Shown: positions 1 through 8,411, counted from the first letter of the stretch. The stretch is 31,469 nucleotides of DNA from an uncultured Chiayiivirga sp. (GCA_934525595.1 CAKSZJ010000029.1:1-31469), one strand, 5' to 3'. Notes: generated from the sequence alone by a model not told the origin. Numbers and translations: made by a program.

Positions 1-74
1 CGCGCCTGGAGGGATTCGAACCCCCGACCAATGGCTTCGGAAGCCACTACTCTATCCGGCTGAGCTACAGGCGC
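1..74 (-). tRNA. tRNA-Arg (anticodon CCG)
   Basis: Read on the minus strand, the first 74 bases fold as a tRNA. The acceptor stem GCGCCTG (74-68) pairs with CAGGCGC (8-2), leaving a G discriminator at position 1. The T-loop sequence GGTTCGAATCC is present, and the anticodon stem GTGGC/GCCAT encloses the loop TTCCGAA. The anticodon CCG reads the arginine codon CGG, which suits a GC-rich genome. The window edge cuts off whatever follows, so it cannot be seen whether CCA is encoded. Confidence 0.95.
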
Positions 75-278
75 GTGTTGCGGTGTGCGTGTCCCGCTGC
101 GGGCTACCCGTGTCGCAGGGTGGCTGCGCGGCAGGCGCGCGAAGCGAGGTCGCGCATTGTGCCACGGATGCGCGGCCGGACGCGATGCCCAGGGGAGGTG
201 TCGTGGAGGCTGCTGCTCGGCACAGGCCGCTTGGGTGCTGAACGCGCGGCTGACCGGCACCCCGGCAGTGGCGTCGCC

Positions 279-512
279 TCAGCGGCGGTAGGTTGCCGCG
301 TTCAGGCAGGAAAAGACGCTGACGATGAACCAGCCGAACGGCAGGAGGCTCAGGGTCAGGAGCCAGGTGATGGCGAAGCCGACGCAGGCGGCGAGAAACC
401 ACAGGATTGCCGAGATCAGGCGACCCTGGACGAGCTGGCCGAGGCCGGGGATGAACAGGCTGCAGATTGCGGCGATGACGTTGCCGGCGCTGCCTTGTCC
501 GGTGGAAGTCAT
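279..512 (-). CDS. Small TM2-like two-helix membrane protein
   Basis: This 77-residue protein has two hydrophobic helices, at about residues 10-28 and 32-68 (the second stretch is long and may hold two helices). Between them is the motif IPGLGQLVQGR, which resembles the Gly-rich turn of TM2-domain and related small membrane proteins. It starts at ATG 512, with GAGGAG eight bases upstream. It lies alone between the tRNA and the divergent UbiA-like gene. No enzymatic residues are visible and the function is unknown. The TM2 assignment is by motif resemblance only. Confidence 0.7.
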   Translation of the reverse strand: MTSTGQGSAGNVIAAICSLFIPGLGQLVQGRLISAILWFLAACVGFAITWLLTLSLLPFGWFIVSVFSCLNAATYRR

Positions 513-649
513 GGGCGTGCTCCTCGTGGTGATGGGGTGCGCATGGGCGATGCTGACGGCGTGGCGCGCAAGACGTGACCCGCACGGCTTCCATATTGGG
601 TCGGATCGGTGAGAATGCCAGCCTCGGCGTTCACCTGCGCGATACCTTC

Positions 650-1567
650 ATGCCGGCTCCTCCACGACTTCGGCCTCATGGCAGGCGCGATGCATCCGCC
701 GCGCGGCGGGATGCCGCGACGGGTGTGCATCCGGCATCGGTGTGGCGGTGGCTGCGCGAAGCGTGGCAAGAGGGCGCGTTCCTGCTGGTGTGGCCGGCGT
801 GGTGGGCGCTGTGGCTTGCCGCGGGCGGGGCACCTCCGTGGCGCGTGGCGCTGCTGTTTGCGCTGGTGCCGTGGCTGGCACATGGCATGGGGCGGACTTT
901 CGGCCGATTCCTCGGCGGCTGGCTCGATCGGCGCGGGCAGATCGCCGATCAGGGAGCGCCCGCGTGGCGCGGGCGCGATGCGCTGCAGGCCTTTGTGGGA
1001 CTGCTTCTGGCGGGGCTGGCGCTGGAATTCCTGGCGAATCGGCTGACGCTGTACCTGGGGGCGGCGGCGCTTGCGATGGCGCTGATCCATCCCGTCGTGC
1101 AGCGCGTGAGCTACCTGTCGCAGGCGTTTCTCGGCCTGGCGTTCGGCTGGGGCGTCGCGGTGGCGTTCGCTGCGGTGCAGGGCGAGATACCACCGCTGGC
1201 CTGGCTGCTGCTGTGCGCCTGCGCGCTCTGGGCGAGCGCCTGCTGTGTCTGGCAGGCGATGGCGCGGCGCGAAGACGACCTTCACCGCGGCGTTTGTTCC
1301 ACGGCAATCCTGCTGGGCGACATGGCGCTCCTGGCGCAGGGTCTTCTATCCGGGGGCGCTCTGCTGGCGCTGGTGCTGGTTGGGCAGCGCGCGGCGCTGG
1401 GTGCGGCTTACTTCATGGCGCTGGGCGTGGCGGCGCTGCTGATCGGCGCGCAGTTCCGGATCGCGCGCGGCTGCGAGCCGACGGCCTGCCTGCGCGCCTT
1501 CGCGCTGGGCGGCTGGGTGGGCGCGGTGGTGTTCGCCGGCATCGCGGTGGCGCTGGCCCTGAAGTGA
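650..1567 (+). CDS. UbiA-family prenyltransferase-like protein, active site degraded
   Basis: This 305-residue polytopic membrane protein aligns by eye with 4-hydroxybenzoate polyprenyltransferase (UbiA, ubiquinone synthesis). Shared landmarks are WPAWWALWLAAG near residue 48, HPVVQRVSYLSQAFLGLAFGWG near 147-168 and CSTAILLG near 216-223. UbiA enzymes bind Mg-prenyl diphosphate through two Asp-rich motifs. The first, normally NDxxDxxxD, is replaced here by GRFLGGWLDRR (86-96). The second, normally MVDRDDD, reads MARREDD (204-210), so it is only partly kept. Catalysis as a normal UbiA is therefore doubtful. ATG 650 is preferred over an in-frame ATG at 575 because it gives the usual UbiA length; GTG codons further in remain possible. 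It is divergent from the small membrane protein and convergent with mnmG. Confidence 0.75.
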   Translation: MPAPPRLRPHGRRDASAARRDAATGVHPASVWRWLREAWQEGAFLLVWPAWWALWLAAGGAPPWRVALLFALVPWLAHGMGRTFGRFLGGWLDRRGQIADQGAPAWRGRDALQAFVGLLLAGLALEFLANRLTLYLGAAALAMALIHPVVQRVSYLSQAFLGLAFGWGVAVAFAAVQGEIPPLAWLLLCACALWASACCVWQAMARREDDLHRGVCSTAILLGDMALLAQGLLSGGALLALVLVGQRAALGAAYFMALGVAALLIGAQFRIARGCEPTACLRAFALGGWVGAVVFAGIAVALALK

Positions 1568-1589
1568 CCGGCTGCGCAGGCGCCGGTCG
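1566..1589 (+). terminator. Possible weak terminator hairpin after the UbiA-like gene
   Basis: A 7-bp stem, GACCGGC (1566-1572) with GCCGGTC (1583-1589), begins inside the UbiA-like stop codon. There is no T-run, so termination is uncertain. It lies between convergent genes, where a terminator would be expected. Confidence 0.25.
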
Positions 1590-1710
1590 TGCCGGCCTGC
1601 ACGCCATGCCCCGCCGCGCTGGCGACGGTTTTGCGCCGAACCCGCAATGGGCGCAGCGGTGAGCGCAGGGAGCGACCAAGGTGACACTGCTCCGGCTGTT
1701 GCCGACAGGG

Positions 1711-3609
1711 TCAGCCTGCGGATGCGGCTGACTGAGCTCCGCGCCAGCGCTTAAGGTGCACCAGCAGCAGGGAGATCGCCGCCGGTGTGATGCCGGAGAT
1801 GCGCATCGCCTGCCCGATGGTTTCCGGGCGGGCGCGCTCCAGGCGGGTGCGCACTTCGACCGACAGCCCGGAAATGCCGTCATAGCAAAAGTCCGGCGGG
1901 ATCGGCGTTTCCTCGCTGCGGCGCTGGCGCTGGATTTCCTCGGCCTGTCGATCGAGGTAGCCGGAATACTTGGCTTGAATCTCCACCTGCTCGGCGGTGC
2001 GCGGATCGTCCACGCCCGGGCCGATCGAGGCAACGCGGGTAAGCCGCGCGTAGTCCATTTCCGGACGGCGCAACAGATCGTGCGCAGATGTTTCGCGGCT
2101 GACCAGCACGCCCAGGGTGGCTTCGATCTCGCGCCCCAGCGCGTTGCCGGGCGCGGCCCACAGCGCCTTGAGGCGGGCGGATTCGCGTTCGATGGCCTCG
2201 CGCTTTTCCGAGAAGTGAACCCAGCGTGCGTCGTCCACCAGGCCCAGTTCGCGGCCGCGCTCGGTCAGGCGGAGGTCGGCGTTGTCCTCGCGCAGCTGCA
2301 GCCGGTATTCGGCGCGCGAGGTGAACATGCGATACGGCTCGAGCACGCCGTTTGTGGTGAGATCGTCGATCAGGACGCCGATGTAGGCCTCGTCGCGGCG
2401 CGGGGTCCAGGGCGCTTGCCCGCGCGTCGCGCGCGCCGCGTTGATGCCGGCGACCAGGCCCTGGGCCGCGGCCTCCTCGTAGCCGGTGGTGCCGTTGATC
2501 TGGCCGGCGAAGTAGAGGCCGGCGATGGCGCGGGTTTCCAGCGAGGTCTTGAGGCCGCGCGGATCGAAGTAGTCGTATTCGATGGCGTAACCGGGCCGCG
2601 TGATGAGCGCGTTCTCGAAACCGCGGATGCTGCGCACCAGTTCCAGCTGCACGTCGAAGGGCAGCGAGGTGGAGACGCCGTTGGGGTAGATCTCGTGGGT
2701 GGTGAGGCCTTCGGGTTCGATGAAGACCTGGTGCGAGTCCTTTTCCGCGAAGCGCACCACCTTGTCCTCGATCGAGGGGCAATAACGCACGCCGGTGCCT
2801 TCGATCACGCCGGTGAACAGTGGCGAGCGGTCGAGCGCGCCGCGGATGATGTCATGCGTGCGTGCGCTGGTGTGGGTGATCCAGCAGCTCACCTGCGGCG
2901 GATGGTCGGCGTGCGAGCCAAGATAGGAAAACACCGGGCGCGGCGTGTCGCCGCGCTGCTCGTCCAGCACCGACCAATCGATGCTGCGGCCGTCGATGCG
3001 CGGCGGCGTGCCGGTCTTGAGGCGATCCGCGCCCAGCGGAAGCTCGCGCAGCTTCAGCGCCAGCGGCGTGGCGGGCGCATCGCCGGCGCGACCGCCGGCA
3101 TAGTTGGAAAGTCCGATGTGGATCTTGCCGGCCAGGAAGGTCCCGGCGGTGAGCACGACGCAGGCGGCGTCGAAGCGCAGGCCCATTTGCGTCACCACTC
3201 CGCGCACCTGGTCACCTTCGATGACAAGATCCTCGACCGCCTGCTGGAAGAGGCTGAGGTTGGGCTGGGTTTCCACCGCGCTGCGGATTGCGGCCCGGTA
3301 AAGCTGCCGGTCTGCCTGACAGCGGGTGGCGCGGACCGCCGGACCCTTGGAGGCGTTGAGGGTGCGCCACTGGATGCCGGCGCGGTCGGCCGCGCGCGCC
3401 ATGATGCCGCCCAGCGCGTCGATTTCCTTTACCAGGTGGCCTTTGCCGATGCCGCCGATCGCTGGGTTGCAGCTCATCTGGCCGATGGTGTCGATGTTGT
3501 GGGACAGCAGCAGGGTGCGTGCGCCGCTGCGCGCCGAGGCCAGCGCCGCCTCGGTGCCGGCGTGGCCGCCGCCGACCACGATCACGTCGAATTGTTCGGG
3601 ATAGCGCAT
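1711..3609 (-). CDS. mnmG: tRNA uridine-34 5-carboxymethylaminomethyl modification enzyme MnmG
   Basis: This 632-residue protein is close to the E. coli MnmG length of 629. MnmG (GidA) is the FAD-dependent partner of MnmE and installs the cmnm5 group on U34 of certain tRNAs in the cytosol. The N-terminus has the FAD Rossmann motif [12 protein letters not shown] (Gly13-Gly18), followed by [17 protein letters not shown], a MnmG signature. A second family signature, [13 protein letters not shown], lies mid-protein, and the C-terminal helical domain ([13 protein letters not shown]) binds MnmE and tRNA. ATG 3609 is chosen because homology begins there; the frame also has a TTG at 3636 adding nine residues. 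The gene is not followed by rsmG-parAB, unlike the arrangement in many bacteria. Confidence 0.97.
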   Translation of the reverse strand: MRYPEQFDVIVVGGGHAGTEAALASARSGARTLLLSHNIDTIGQMSCNPAIGGIGKGHLVKEIDALGGIMARAADRAGIQWRTLNASKGPAVRATRCQADRQLYRAAIRSAVETQPNLSLFQQAVEDLVIEGDQVRGVVTQMGLRFDAACVVLTAGTFLAGKIHIGLSNYAGGRAGDAPATPLALKLRELPLGADRLKTGTPPRIDGRSIDWSVLDEQRGDTPRPVFSYLGSHADHPPQVSCWITHTSARTHDIIRGALDRSPLFTGVIEGTGVRYCPSIEDKVVRFAEKDSHQVFIEPEGLTTHEIYPNGVSTSLPFDVQLELVRSIRGFENALITRPGYAIEYDYFDPRGLKTSLETRAIAGLYFAGQINGTTGYEEAAAQGLVAGINAARATRGQAPWTPRRDEAYIGVLIDDLTTNGVLEPYRMFTSRAEYRLQLREDNADLRLTERGRELGLVDDARWVHFSEKREAIERESARLKALWAAPGNALGREIEATLGVLVSRETSAHDLLRRPEMDYARLTRVASIGPGVDDPRTAEQVEIQAKYSGYLDRQAEEIQRQRRSEETPIPPDFCYDGISGLSVEVRTRLERARPETIGQAMRISGITPAAISLLLVHLKRWRGAQSAASAG

Positions 3610-3643
3610 GACAGAACTTGACGAGCTTTGTCGCAAATGAATG

Positions 3644-3671
3644 ATTTTTGTAGTTGGAACGATTCCTGCAA
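3644..3671 (-). promoter_or_regulatory. Candidate mnmG promoter
   Basis: On the minus strand, TTGCAG (3671-3666) is followed after 16 bases by AAAAAT (3649-3644). This would start transcription near 3637, about 28 bases before the mnmG ATG. The block is conspicuously AT-rich for this genome. The call is by eye. Confidence 0.4.
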
Positions 3672-3839
3672 CAGCAGGGACGCACTCGTGCCGGCAGGCA
3701 CGCGGCCCATCACAAGGCTAGCAGCGCGACGCGCGCGCCGGACTGATGGGTCGTGGTGCTGATCGAGTTGGACAGGGATCGATCTGCGCGTCACGAGGAC
3801 GCAGCCGGCGTCAGGACATCGACGACCGGCACATCTCTC

Positions 3840-3862
3840 GCGTTTCCGGATGCCGGAAACGC
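3840..3862. repeat. Inverted repeat next to the mini-gene terminator
   Basis: A perfect 10-bp stem, GCGTTTCCGG (3840-3849) with CCGGAAACGC (3853-3862), closes on a three-base loop. It directly follows, on the minus strand, the stronger hairpin at 3864-3901. It could reinforce termination before mnmG. No T-run follows in either direction. Confidence 0.5.
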
Positions 3863-3863
3863 C

Positions 3864-3901
3864 GAACCCCCGCTTGCGGAGTGCGCCGCAAGCGGGGGTT
3901 C
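3864..3901 (-). terminator. Strong GC-rich hairpin, likely terminator of the mini-gene
   Basis: A perfect 16-bp inverted repeat (3864-3879 with 3886-3901) has a six-base loop. On the minus strand it begins at the base immediately after the TAA of the 28-codon frame, which is the usual place for an intrinsic terminator. The tail after the hairpin is TTAG on the plus side and GGCG on the minus side, so the U-tract is poor. It may work in both directions or also stabilise the RNA 3' end. Confidence 0.6.
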
Positions 3902-3988
3902 TTAGTGAAGTCGGCGCCCGACGGTCTTTAGTGGAACAGGGGAATCCAGGACAGACCATTGCCGGGCGCCGAACAGGCGGTGAAGCAT
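3902..3988 (-). CDS. Putative 28-residue small protein (mini-gene)
   Basis: A short frame, ATG 3988 to TAA 3902, encodes 28 residues: it starts MLHRLFGARQW, has SPVPLKTV in the middle and ends GRRLH. GGAAG lies seven bases before the ATG. A promoter-like pair (TTGCAC, 16 bases, TATGAT) lies 54-81 bases upstream, and a 16-bp terminator hairpin begins right after the stop. The spacing predicts a transcript of about 170 nt. The peptide is basic with no obvious membrane helix, and I do not recognise it. Alternatives are a regulatory small RNA with an incidental frame, or a leader peptide, although no gene follows closely on the same strand except mnmG about 290 bases on. The case rests on the ordered signals, not on homology. 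Confidence 0.45.
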   Translation of the reverse strand: MLHRLFGARQWSVLDSPVPLKTVGRRLH

Positions 3989-4041
3989 TGGATGACTTCC
4001 GGACGCTGTCGCAAACAGACGCTGGAGGTCACTTGCGGCAA

Positions 4042-4069
4042 ATCATACCGACGCGGCGAGAGGGTGCAA
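4042..4069 (-). promoter_or_regulatory. Candidate promoter of the 28-codon mini-gene
   Basis: On the minus strand, TTGCAC (4069-4064) is followed after 16 bases by TATGAT (4047-4042), which differs from the sigma-70 -10 consensus by one base. The start would be near 4035. It lies between the lipoprotein stop (4164) and the mini-gene ATG (3988), both on the minus strand. Confidence 0.5.
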
Positions 4070-4163
4070 GACGTTCCGGCGAATTGACGGGCTGGAATTG
4101 TGACTGCGTTCACGAACATGACGGCGGGCGACGGATTTCGGAACCTGCACCCCGGATGACGCC

Positions 4164-5525
4164 TTATTCCTCGCGCGTCGAGCCTACGCGGCGCACCGCA
4201 CCGCTGCGGCTGCCGGAATGTGATCCGGAGGGCGCAGGACGGGATACGGTTTCCGGCGGTGCCGAATACGTTGCCGGCGGGTTCGCGCGCACCGGCGCGC
4301 TGCGTGCCGGCATTTCCAGCTGTCGCACCGGCGCGGGTTCGGAGCGTGCGGGCGCGTAGCCGGATCGGCCGGGGGCGGGAAGCAAGGTTCGCGCGGGAGG
4401 CTGCGACGCGCTGCCGCGAGGCGGATAGGCGGGAAGCGGTGCCGAGCCGGCCCCCCGCGAGGGGGCCGTCACCGGCGTGCTGCGCTGTACCGGCCGCACC
4501 GTTCGGATGGGAATGCCGTGATCGGGCGTGCTGCGAACCGGTGCCGTTGCCGTGCCGCGGACCGGCAGCGCCGGGCGGGTAGGCGCGTCCAGTGAACGAC
4601 GAACCGGCGTGCCTGGTTGTGCGGGCACGGCGGCGCGCGAGGGCGGGTTTGTGTTGCCATGGCGTTGCTGCAGCTCGCGGCGGCTGTCGCTGTAGGGCCG
4701 CGGACCGTCGAGGCGATCGCGTGGAACGGCCTGGGAGCCGCGCGTCTGGTTGCCGAACAGGCCCGTCGAAGGGGCGGCGCGAGTGCCGCCCGCGCCCACG
4801 CGGCGCACGTCGCCCGATGGCGCGGTCTTGCCGTAGGCGCCCGGCCGTGTCGTGCCGTAGCCGCTGCGCGGAATCGCAGCGCGATTGCCGCTGTAGGACG
4901 GCGCCACCGGGGCGCCCTGCGTGCGGCTGTAGCCGCCCGACGCGCCGCTGCGCGGGTAGGTGGTCGGATACGGGCGACGGATTTCCGCCAGGCGCGAGGC
5001 TTCCACCCGCGCGTCGCCGTAGCGCGGAGTCGGGTAGTAGTGGCGGTACTTCGGGTAATGGTTGTACCAGCGCCCCCAGTCGTAATAGCTGTCCACCCAC
5101 GCGTAGCGGTAAGGCGAATAGGACAGCCAGCCGTGCGAATGCCAGCCGTGGCTGTAGCCCAGGCTTAAATAGCTGCGCGGGAACCAGGTGACGCCGTAGT
5201 AGTAGCCCGGGTACGCGAACGGGTCGTAGTACCAGCGGTTGATGGGCCAGAACACCGAGTAGTAGTAGGGGTAGTCGAAGTAGCTCACTCCGACGCTGCC
5301 GTAGCCGCCGTAGGACCCTGCGCCGAAGTAGTAGTCGCCGCGGTCGCTGTAGGCCGGCGAGTAGTAGCTGTCGCCGTCGCGATAATAGGTCGGCGCATCG
5401 CTGCGGTACGGAGCGTTCCCGGAATAGCCGTCGCTGGCATATGGTTCGCGATAGACCACTTCGCGGGTGGTGACGCAGCCGGTGAGGGTTGCGGCGGCAA
5501 GCAGAACGATGATCCAGCGCTTCAT
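4164..5525 (-). CDS. Tyrosine-rich low-complexity lipoprotein
   Basis: This 453-residue protein starts at ATG 5525, with GAAAGGGG upstream. Residues 1-17 are a lipoprotein signal, with lipobox LTGC and the acylated Cys at 17, so it should be anchored to a membrane facing the periplasm or outside. Residues of about 25-165 are packed with Tyr, Gly, Ser, Asp and Trp (for example YPGYYYGVTWFP, YDWGRWYNHYPKYRHYY). The remaining 290 or so are Pro/Arg/Ser/Ala-rich and look disordered. No catalytic domain is visible. A structural, adhesive or envelope role would fit the composition, but the function is unknown. An in-frame extension upstream to 5762 overlaps pepN and lacks the signal peptide logic, so it is rejected. 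Confidence 0.85.
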   Translation of the reverse strand: MKRWIIVLLAAATLTGCVTTREVVYREPYASDGYSGNAPYRSDAPTYYRDGDSYYSPAYSDRGDYYFGAGSYGGYGSVGVSYFDYPYYYSVFWPINRWYYDPFAYPGYYYGVTWFPRSYLSLGYSHGWHSHGWLSYSPYRYAWVDSYYDWGRWYNHYPKYRHYYPTPRYGDARVEASRLAEIRRPYPTTYPRSGASGGYSRTQGAPVAPSYSGNRAAIPRSGYGTTRPGAYGKTAPSGDVRRVGAGGTRAAPSTGLFGNQTRGSQAVPRDRLDGPRPYSDSRRELQQRHGNTNPPSRAAVPAQPGTPVRRSLDAPTRPALPVRGTATAPVRSTPDHGIPIRTVRPVQRSTPVTAPSRGAGSAPLPAYPPRGSASQPPARTLLPAPGRSGYAPARSEPAPVRQLEMPARSAPVRANPPATYSAPPETVSRPAPSGSHSGSRSGAVRRVGSTREE

Positions 5526-5649
5526 TGCGGTCGGCCCCTTCTTTCGCGACGTGTAAGGTGAGTCTCGGATGCGGGCGGTAAATCCGTGCTGAACTCGCCG
5601 CGTTCGCGCGCTCCCGCATGCCGCGGGTTCAGTTCGCGATGGCGCTGGT

Positions 5650-8253
5650 TCAGCCTTGTGGCGTATCGCGCAACCGCGCCAGCGTTTCACGGCTGTCGCG
5701 CGAGGACAGGCGCGTTTCGAGATTGCGGAGGTGCCGGTCGAGAAGATCGCGGCGCCCGGCATCCAGGCGTCGCCAGTTTTCCAACAGCGCCAGAAGGCGC
5801 GACGCGATCTGCGGGTTGATCGCGTCCAGCTCGGGAAGCCGTTCGAAGAACAGCGCGTAGCCGGCGCCGTCGGCGCGATGGAAGGCTGGCACGTTGCCGC
5901 GCATCAGCGCACCCAGCACGGCGCGCACGCGGTTGGGATTGGTCGGCTGCCAGAACGGGCCGCGCAGGATCGCTTCGATGGTGTCCAGCGTGCCTGCGCG
6001 CGGTGCGGTGGCCAGCACGGCCAGCCAGCGGTCGATCATCAGCGCATCGCCGCGGTGACGTGCGGCGAATGCTCCGAGCACGTCGTCGGCCTGCCGGAGG
6101 CCGGCGTGCAGCAGGGTCTGCAGTGCGGCGAGGCGGTCGGTGAGGGTGTTGGCGCCGTGATACTGCGCCACGGCGCGGCTGCCATCGCGCTCAACGCGCG
6201 CGAGGCGCGCCAGGCACAGGTTGCGAAGGCGCCGCGCGCTGGCGCTGTCGGCTTCCAGCCCGCCGAGGGTGCGCGCGGTGAGGCGCAGGTAGCGCTCGCG
6301 CAGGCGTTCGGCCTGATGCCTCGCCAGCGCATCGTGGGTGGCTTCGCGGGCTGCCCATAGCGCGTCGATGTCGATCCGTTCCAGCGTCGCGCCCAGTTCC
6401 CAGACGTCGGGCAGGGTCAGACACTCGGCCACGAAGGCGTCGTCGGCGTGCCGGTCATCCAGCAGGGCGGACTGCGCGCGCAGCAGCGCATCCAGTGCGG
6501 CTCCCCGCTGCGTTCCGGGAAGAATGGCGGTGTGTGCGAGCTGCTGCAGCGCCTGCCAGCGCGTCAGCGGATCGGCTTCCACCTGAATCAGCCGCGCGAG
6601 TTCGTCGGGTGCGTAGTCGTATTCCAGCCGCACCGGCGCCGACAGGTCCTGGAGGAAGGCCGGCAGCGGCGGCTGGGTGAGACCGCGAAGCCGCAGCGTG
6701 TGTTCGCGCCGGCGCAGTTCGACCAGCCCGGGCCGGCAGTCCGCGTCTGCCTCGGGCAGCGCCTCGATGCGATGGCCGTCTGCGTCGTAGAAGGCCAGGG
6801 CCAGCGGTACGTGCAGCGGCTGGTCCGGATCGGCGCCGTGCTGGCGCAGGGTGAGCGTGTACTCGCCGCGCGACGCGTCGAAACGCGCCTGCGCCTCGAT
6901 GCGCGGCGTACCCGGCTGCTCCCACCAGTGCAGGAACTGGGTGAGGTTGCGACCGGAGGCTTCGTGCATGGCGGCCACCAGGTCTTCCACCGTGGCGGCG
7001 CCGCCGTCGTGACGGGCAAAGTAGAGATCCAGCCCGCGGCGGAAGTCGGTTTCGCCCAGCAGGGTGTGCATCATGCGCACCAGTTCGGCGCCCTTCTCGT
7101 ACACCGTGGCGGTGTAGAAGTTGTTGATCTCGCGATAGCTGGCCGGGCGCACCGGGTGCGACAGCGGGCCGGCATCCTCGACGAACTGGCGGCTCCTGAG
7201 CAGGCGAACGTCCTCGATGCGCTTGAGCCCGCGCGAGTGCAGGTCGGCGGTGAACTCCTGGTCGCGGAACACCGTCAGCCCTTCCTTGAGCGAGAGCTGG
7301 AACCAGTCGCGCAGGGTCACGCGGTTGCCGCTCCAGTTGTGGAAGTACTCGTGCCCGATCACCGATTCGATGGCGATGAAGTCTTCGTCGGTGGCGGTAT
7401 CCGCGTCGGCGAGGATGTAGCGCGCGTTGAAGATGTTGAGACCCTTGTTCTCCATCGCACCCATGGTGAAGTCCTGGGCGGCGACCACGTTGAACACGGA
7501 AAGGTCGTAGGCGCGGCCGAAGCGGCGCTCGTCCCAGGCCATCGCGCGCAGCACCGCGCCCAGCGCGTAGTTGCAGCGTGCCACGTCCACCGGTTCCGCC
7601 CAGACGTTCACCTCCACCGCGCGTCCTTCCATCGTGGTGAAGGAGGCCGTGACCCGGGACAGGTCGCCGGCCACCAGCGCAAACAGGTAGCTGGGCTTGG
7701 GGTGCGGGTCGTGCCAGCGTGCGAAGTGGCGGCCGCCGTCCAGCTCGCCGGTCTCCACCAGATCGCCATTGGACAACAGCACCGGGAAGCGAGCGCGGTC
7801 GGCGATCAGGGTGACGTCGTAGATCGTCGAGACGTCGGGACGGTCGATGAACCAGGTGATGCGCCGGAAACCTTCGGCCTCGCACTGGGTGAACAGGGCG
7901 CCGCGGCTCAGGTACAGGCCTTCGAGCCGGGTGTTGCGATCGGGCTGGATGCGCACCTCGGTGTGCAGCTCGCAGGTGGGCGGTGCGCCGTGAATGGTCA
8001 GACCGGCTTCATCGATGGAATATTCGCCCGGCGCCAGCGCGCGACCGTCGAGTACGATTTCCAGGAGCTCCAGCTCCTCGCCGTCCAGGCGCAGCGGCTG
8101 CGGCGCCTGCCCCGGATCGGCTTCGAGCCGGAGGGTGGAGCGCACCCGGGTATGCCGTGCGTCGAGGTTGAACTGGAGCGAGGCGCTTTTCACGCGCCAC
8201 GCGGGCGGGCGGTAGTCGGCGAGGCGGATGGCCTGGTCGGGAAGGGATGCCAT
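5650..8253 (-). CDS. pepN: Aminopeptidase N (M1 zinc metallopeptidase)
   Basis: This 867-residue protein nearly matches E. coli PepN (870). It removes N-terminal residues from peptides in the cytosol. The exopeptidase motif GAMEN is at 265-269. The zinc site is H301-E302-x-x-H305 (HEYFH) with the third ligand E324 in SLKEGL, all offset by four from E. coli numbering. The N-terminal beta domain, catalytic domain and C-terminal helical repeats are all present. ATG 8253 gives MASLPDQAIRLADYRPP, where homology starts; longer in-frame starts up to 8355 run into the palindrome between the divergent genes. The next gene on this strand, the lipoprotein, begins 124 bases after the stop. Confidence 0.97.
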   Translation of the reverse strand: MASLPDQAIRLADYRPPAWRVKSASLQFNLDARHTRVRSTLRLEADPGQAPQPLRLDGEELELLEIVLDGRALAPGEYSIDEAGLTIHGAPPTCELHTEVRIQPDRNTRLEGLYLSRGALFTQCEAEGFRRITWFIDRPDVSTIYDVTLIADRARFPVLLSNGDLVETGELDGGRHFARWHDPHPKPSYLFALVAGDLSRVTASFTTMEGRAVEVNVWAEPVDVARCNYALGAVLRAMAWDERRFGRAYDLSVFNVVAAQDFTMGAMENKGLNIFNARYILADADTATDEDFIAIESVIGHEYFHNWSGNRVTLRDWFQLSLKEGLTVFRDQEFTADLHSRGLKRIEDVRLLRSRQFVEDAGPLSHPVRPASYREINNFYTATVYEKGAELVRMMHTLLGETDFRRGLDLYFARHDGGAATVEDLVAAMHEASGRNLTQFLHWWEQPGTPRIEAQARFDASRGEYTLTLRQHGADPDQPLHVPLALAFYDADGHRIEALPEADADCRPGLVELRRREHTLRLRGLTQPPLPAFLQDLSAPVRLEYDYAPDELARLIQVEADPLTRWQALQQLAHTAILPGTQRGAALDALLRAQSALLDDRHADDAFVAECLTLPDVWELGATLERIDIDALWAAREATHDALARHQAERLRERYLRLTARTLGGLEADSASARRLRNLCLARLARVERDGSRAVAQYHGANTLTDRLAALQTLLHAGLRQADDVLGAFAARHRGDALMIDRWLAVLATAPRAGTLDTIEAILRGPFWQPTNPNRVRAVLGALMRGNVPAFHRADGAGYALFFERLPELDAINPQIASRLLALLENWRRLDAGRRDLLDRHLRNLETRLSSRDSRETLARLRDTPQG

Positions 8254-8333
8254 GGGATTTTCTGCGTGCGGTGCCGGCGCAGGCCGGCGAATGGGGTGCG
8301 CGGCCGGAACGGCGTGCGGCGAAGGCATGGATG

Positions 8334-8362
8334 TTACCCATATGAGGTACGTCATGGGTGAA
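8334..8362. promoter_or_regulatory. Palindromic site between pepN and the dehydratase
   Basis: Two overlapping dyads occur here. ACCCAT (8336-8341) pairs with ATGGGT (8354-8359), and the inner ATGAGGTACGTCAT (8342-8355) is palindromic at 12 of 14 positions. A plus-strand -10-like TATGCT at 8374-8379 places the dyad over the -35 position of the dehydratase promoter. This suggests a regulator site. No regulator is encoded nearby. Confidence 0.4.
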
Positions 8363-8411
8363 TCAGGCCGCGCTATGCTTGTTCCTGCCGCAGGAAAAAC
8401 GGAAGAAAACC

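Noticed and set aside
575..649. Upstream ATG start for the UbiA-like protein
   Set aside because: The added 25 residues show no family resemblance, and the shorter form matches the usual length.
1756..3621. Open frame of 621 codons on the plus strand
   Set aside because: It is exactly antisense to mnmG, which has full family homology. The antisense protein shows only GC-driven composition and no domain.
3840..3901. Start of a CRISPR array
   Set aside because: The two hairpins differ in sequence and do not recur with spacers. No cas gene is in the window.
3864..4069. Possible tmRNA, 4.5S, 6S or RNase P RNA
   Set aside because: I looked for the tRNA-like end of tmRNA, the GGAAGGAAGCAGC-type loop of SRP RNA and the RNase P core and found none.
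8253..8355. Longer pepN start at 8355
   Set aside because: The extra 34 residues are Pro/Ala/His-rich, outside PepN homology, and would place the start inside the palindrome.
6448..8361. Open frame of 637 codons opposite pepN
   Set aside because: Antisense shadow of a clear M1 aminopeptidase with intact catalytic residues.
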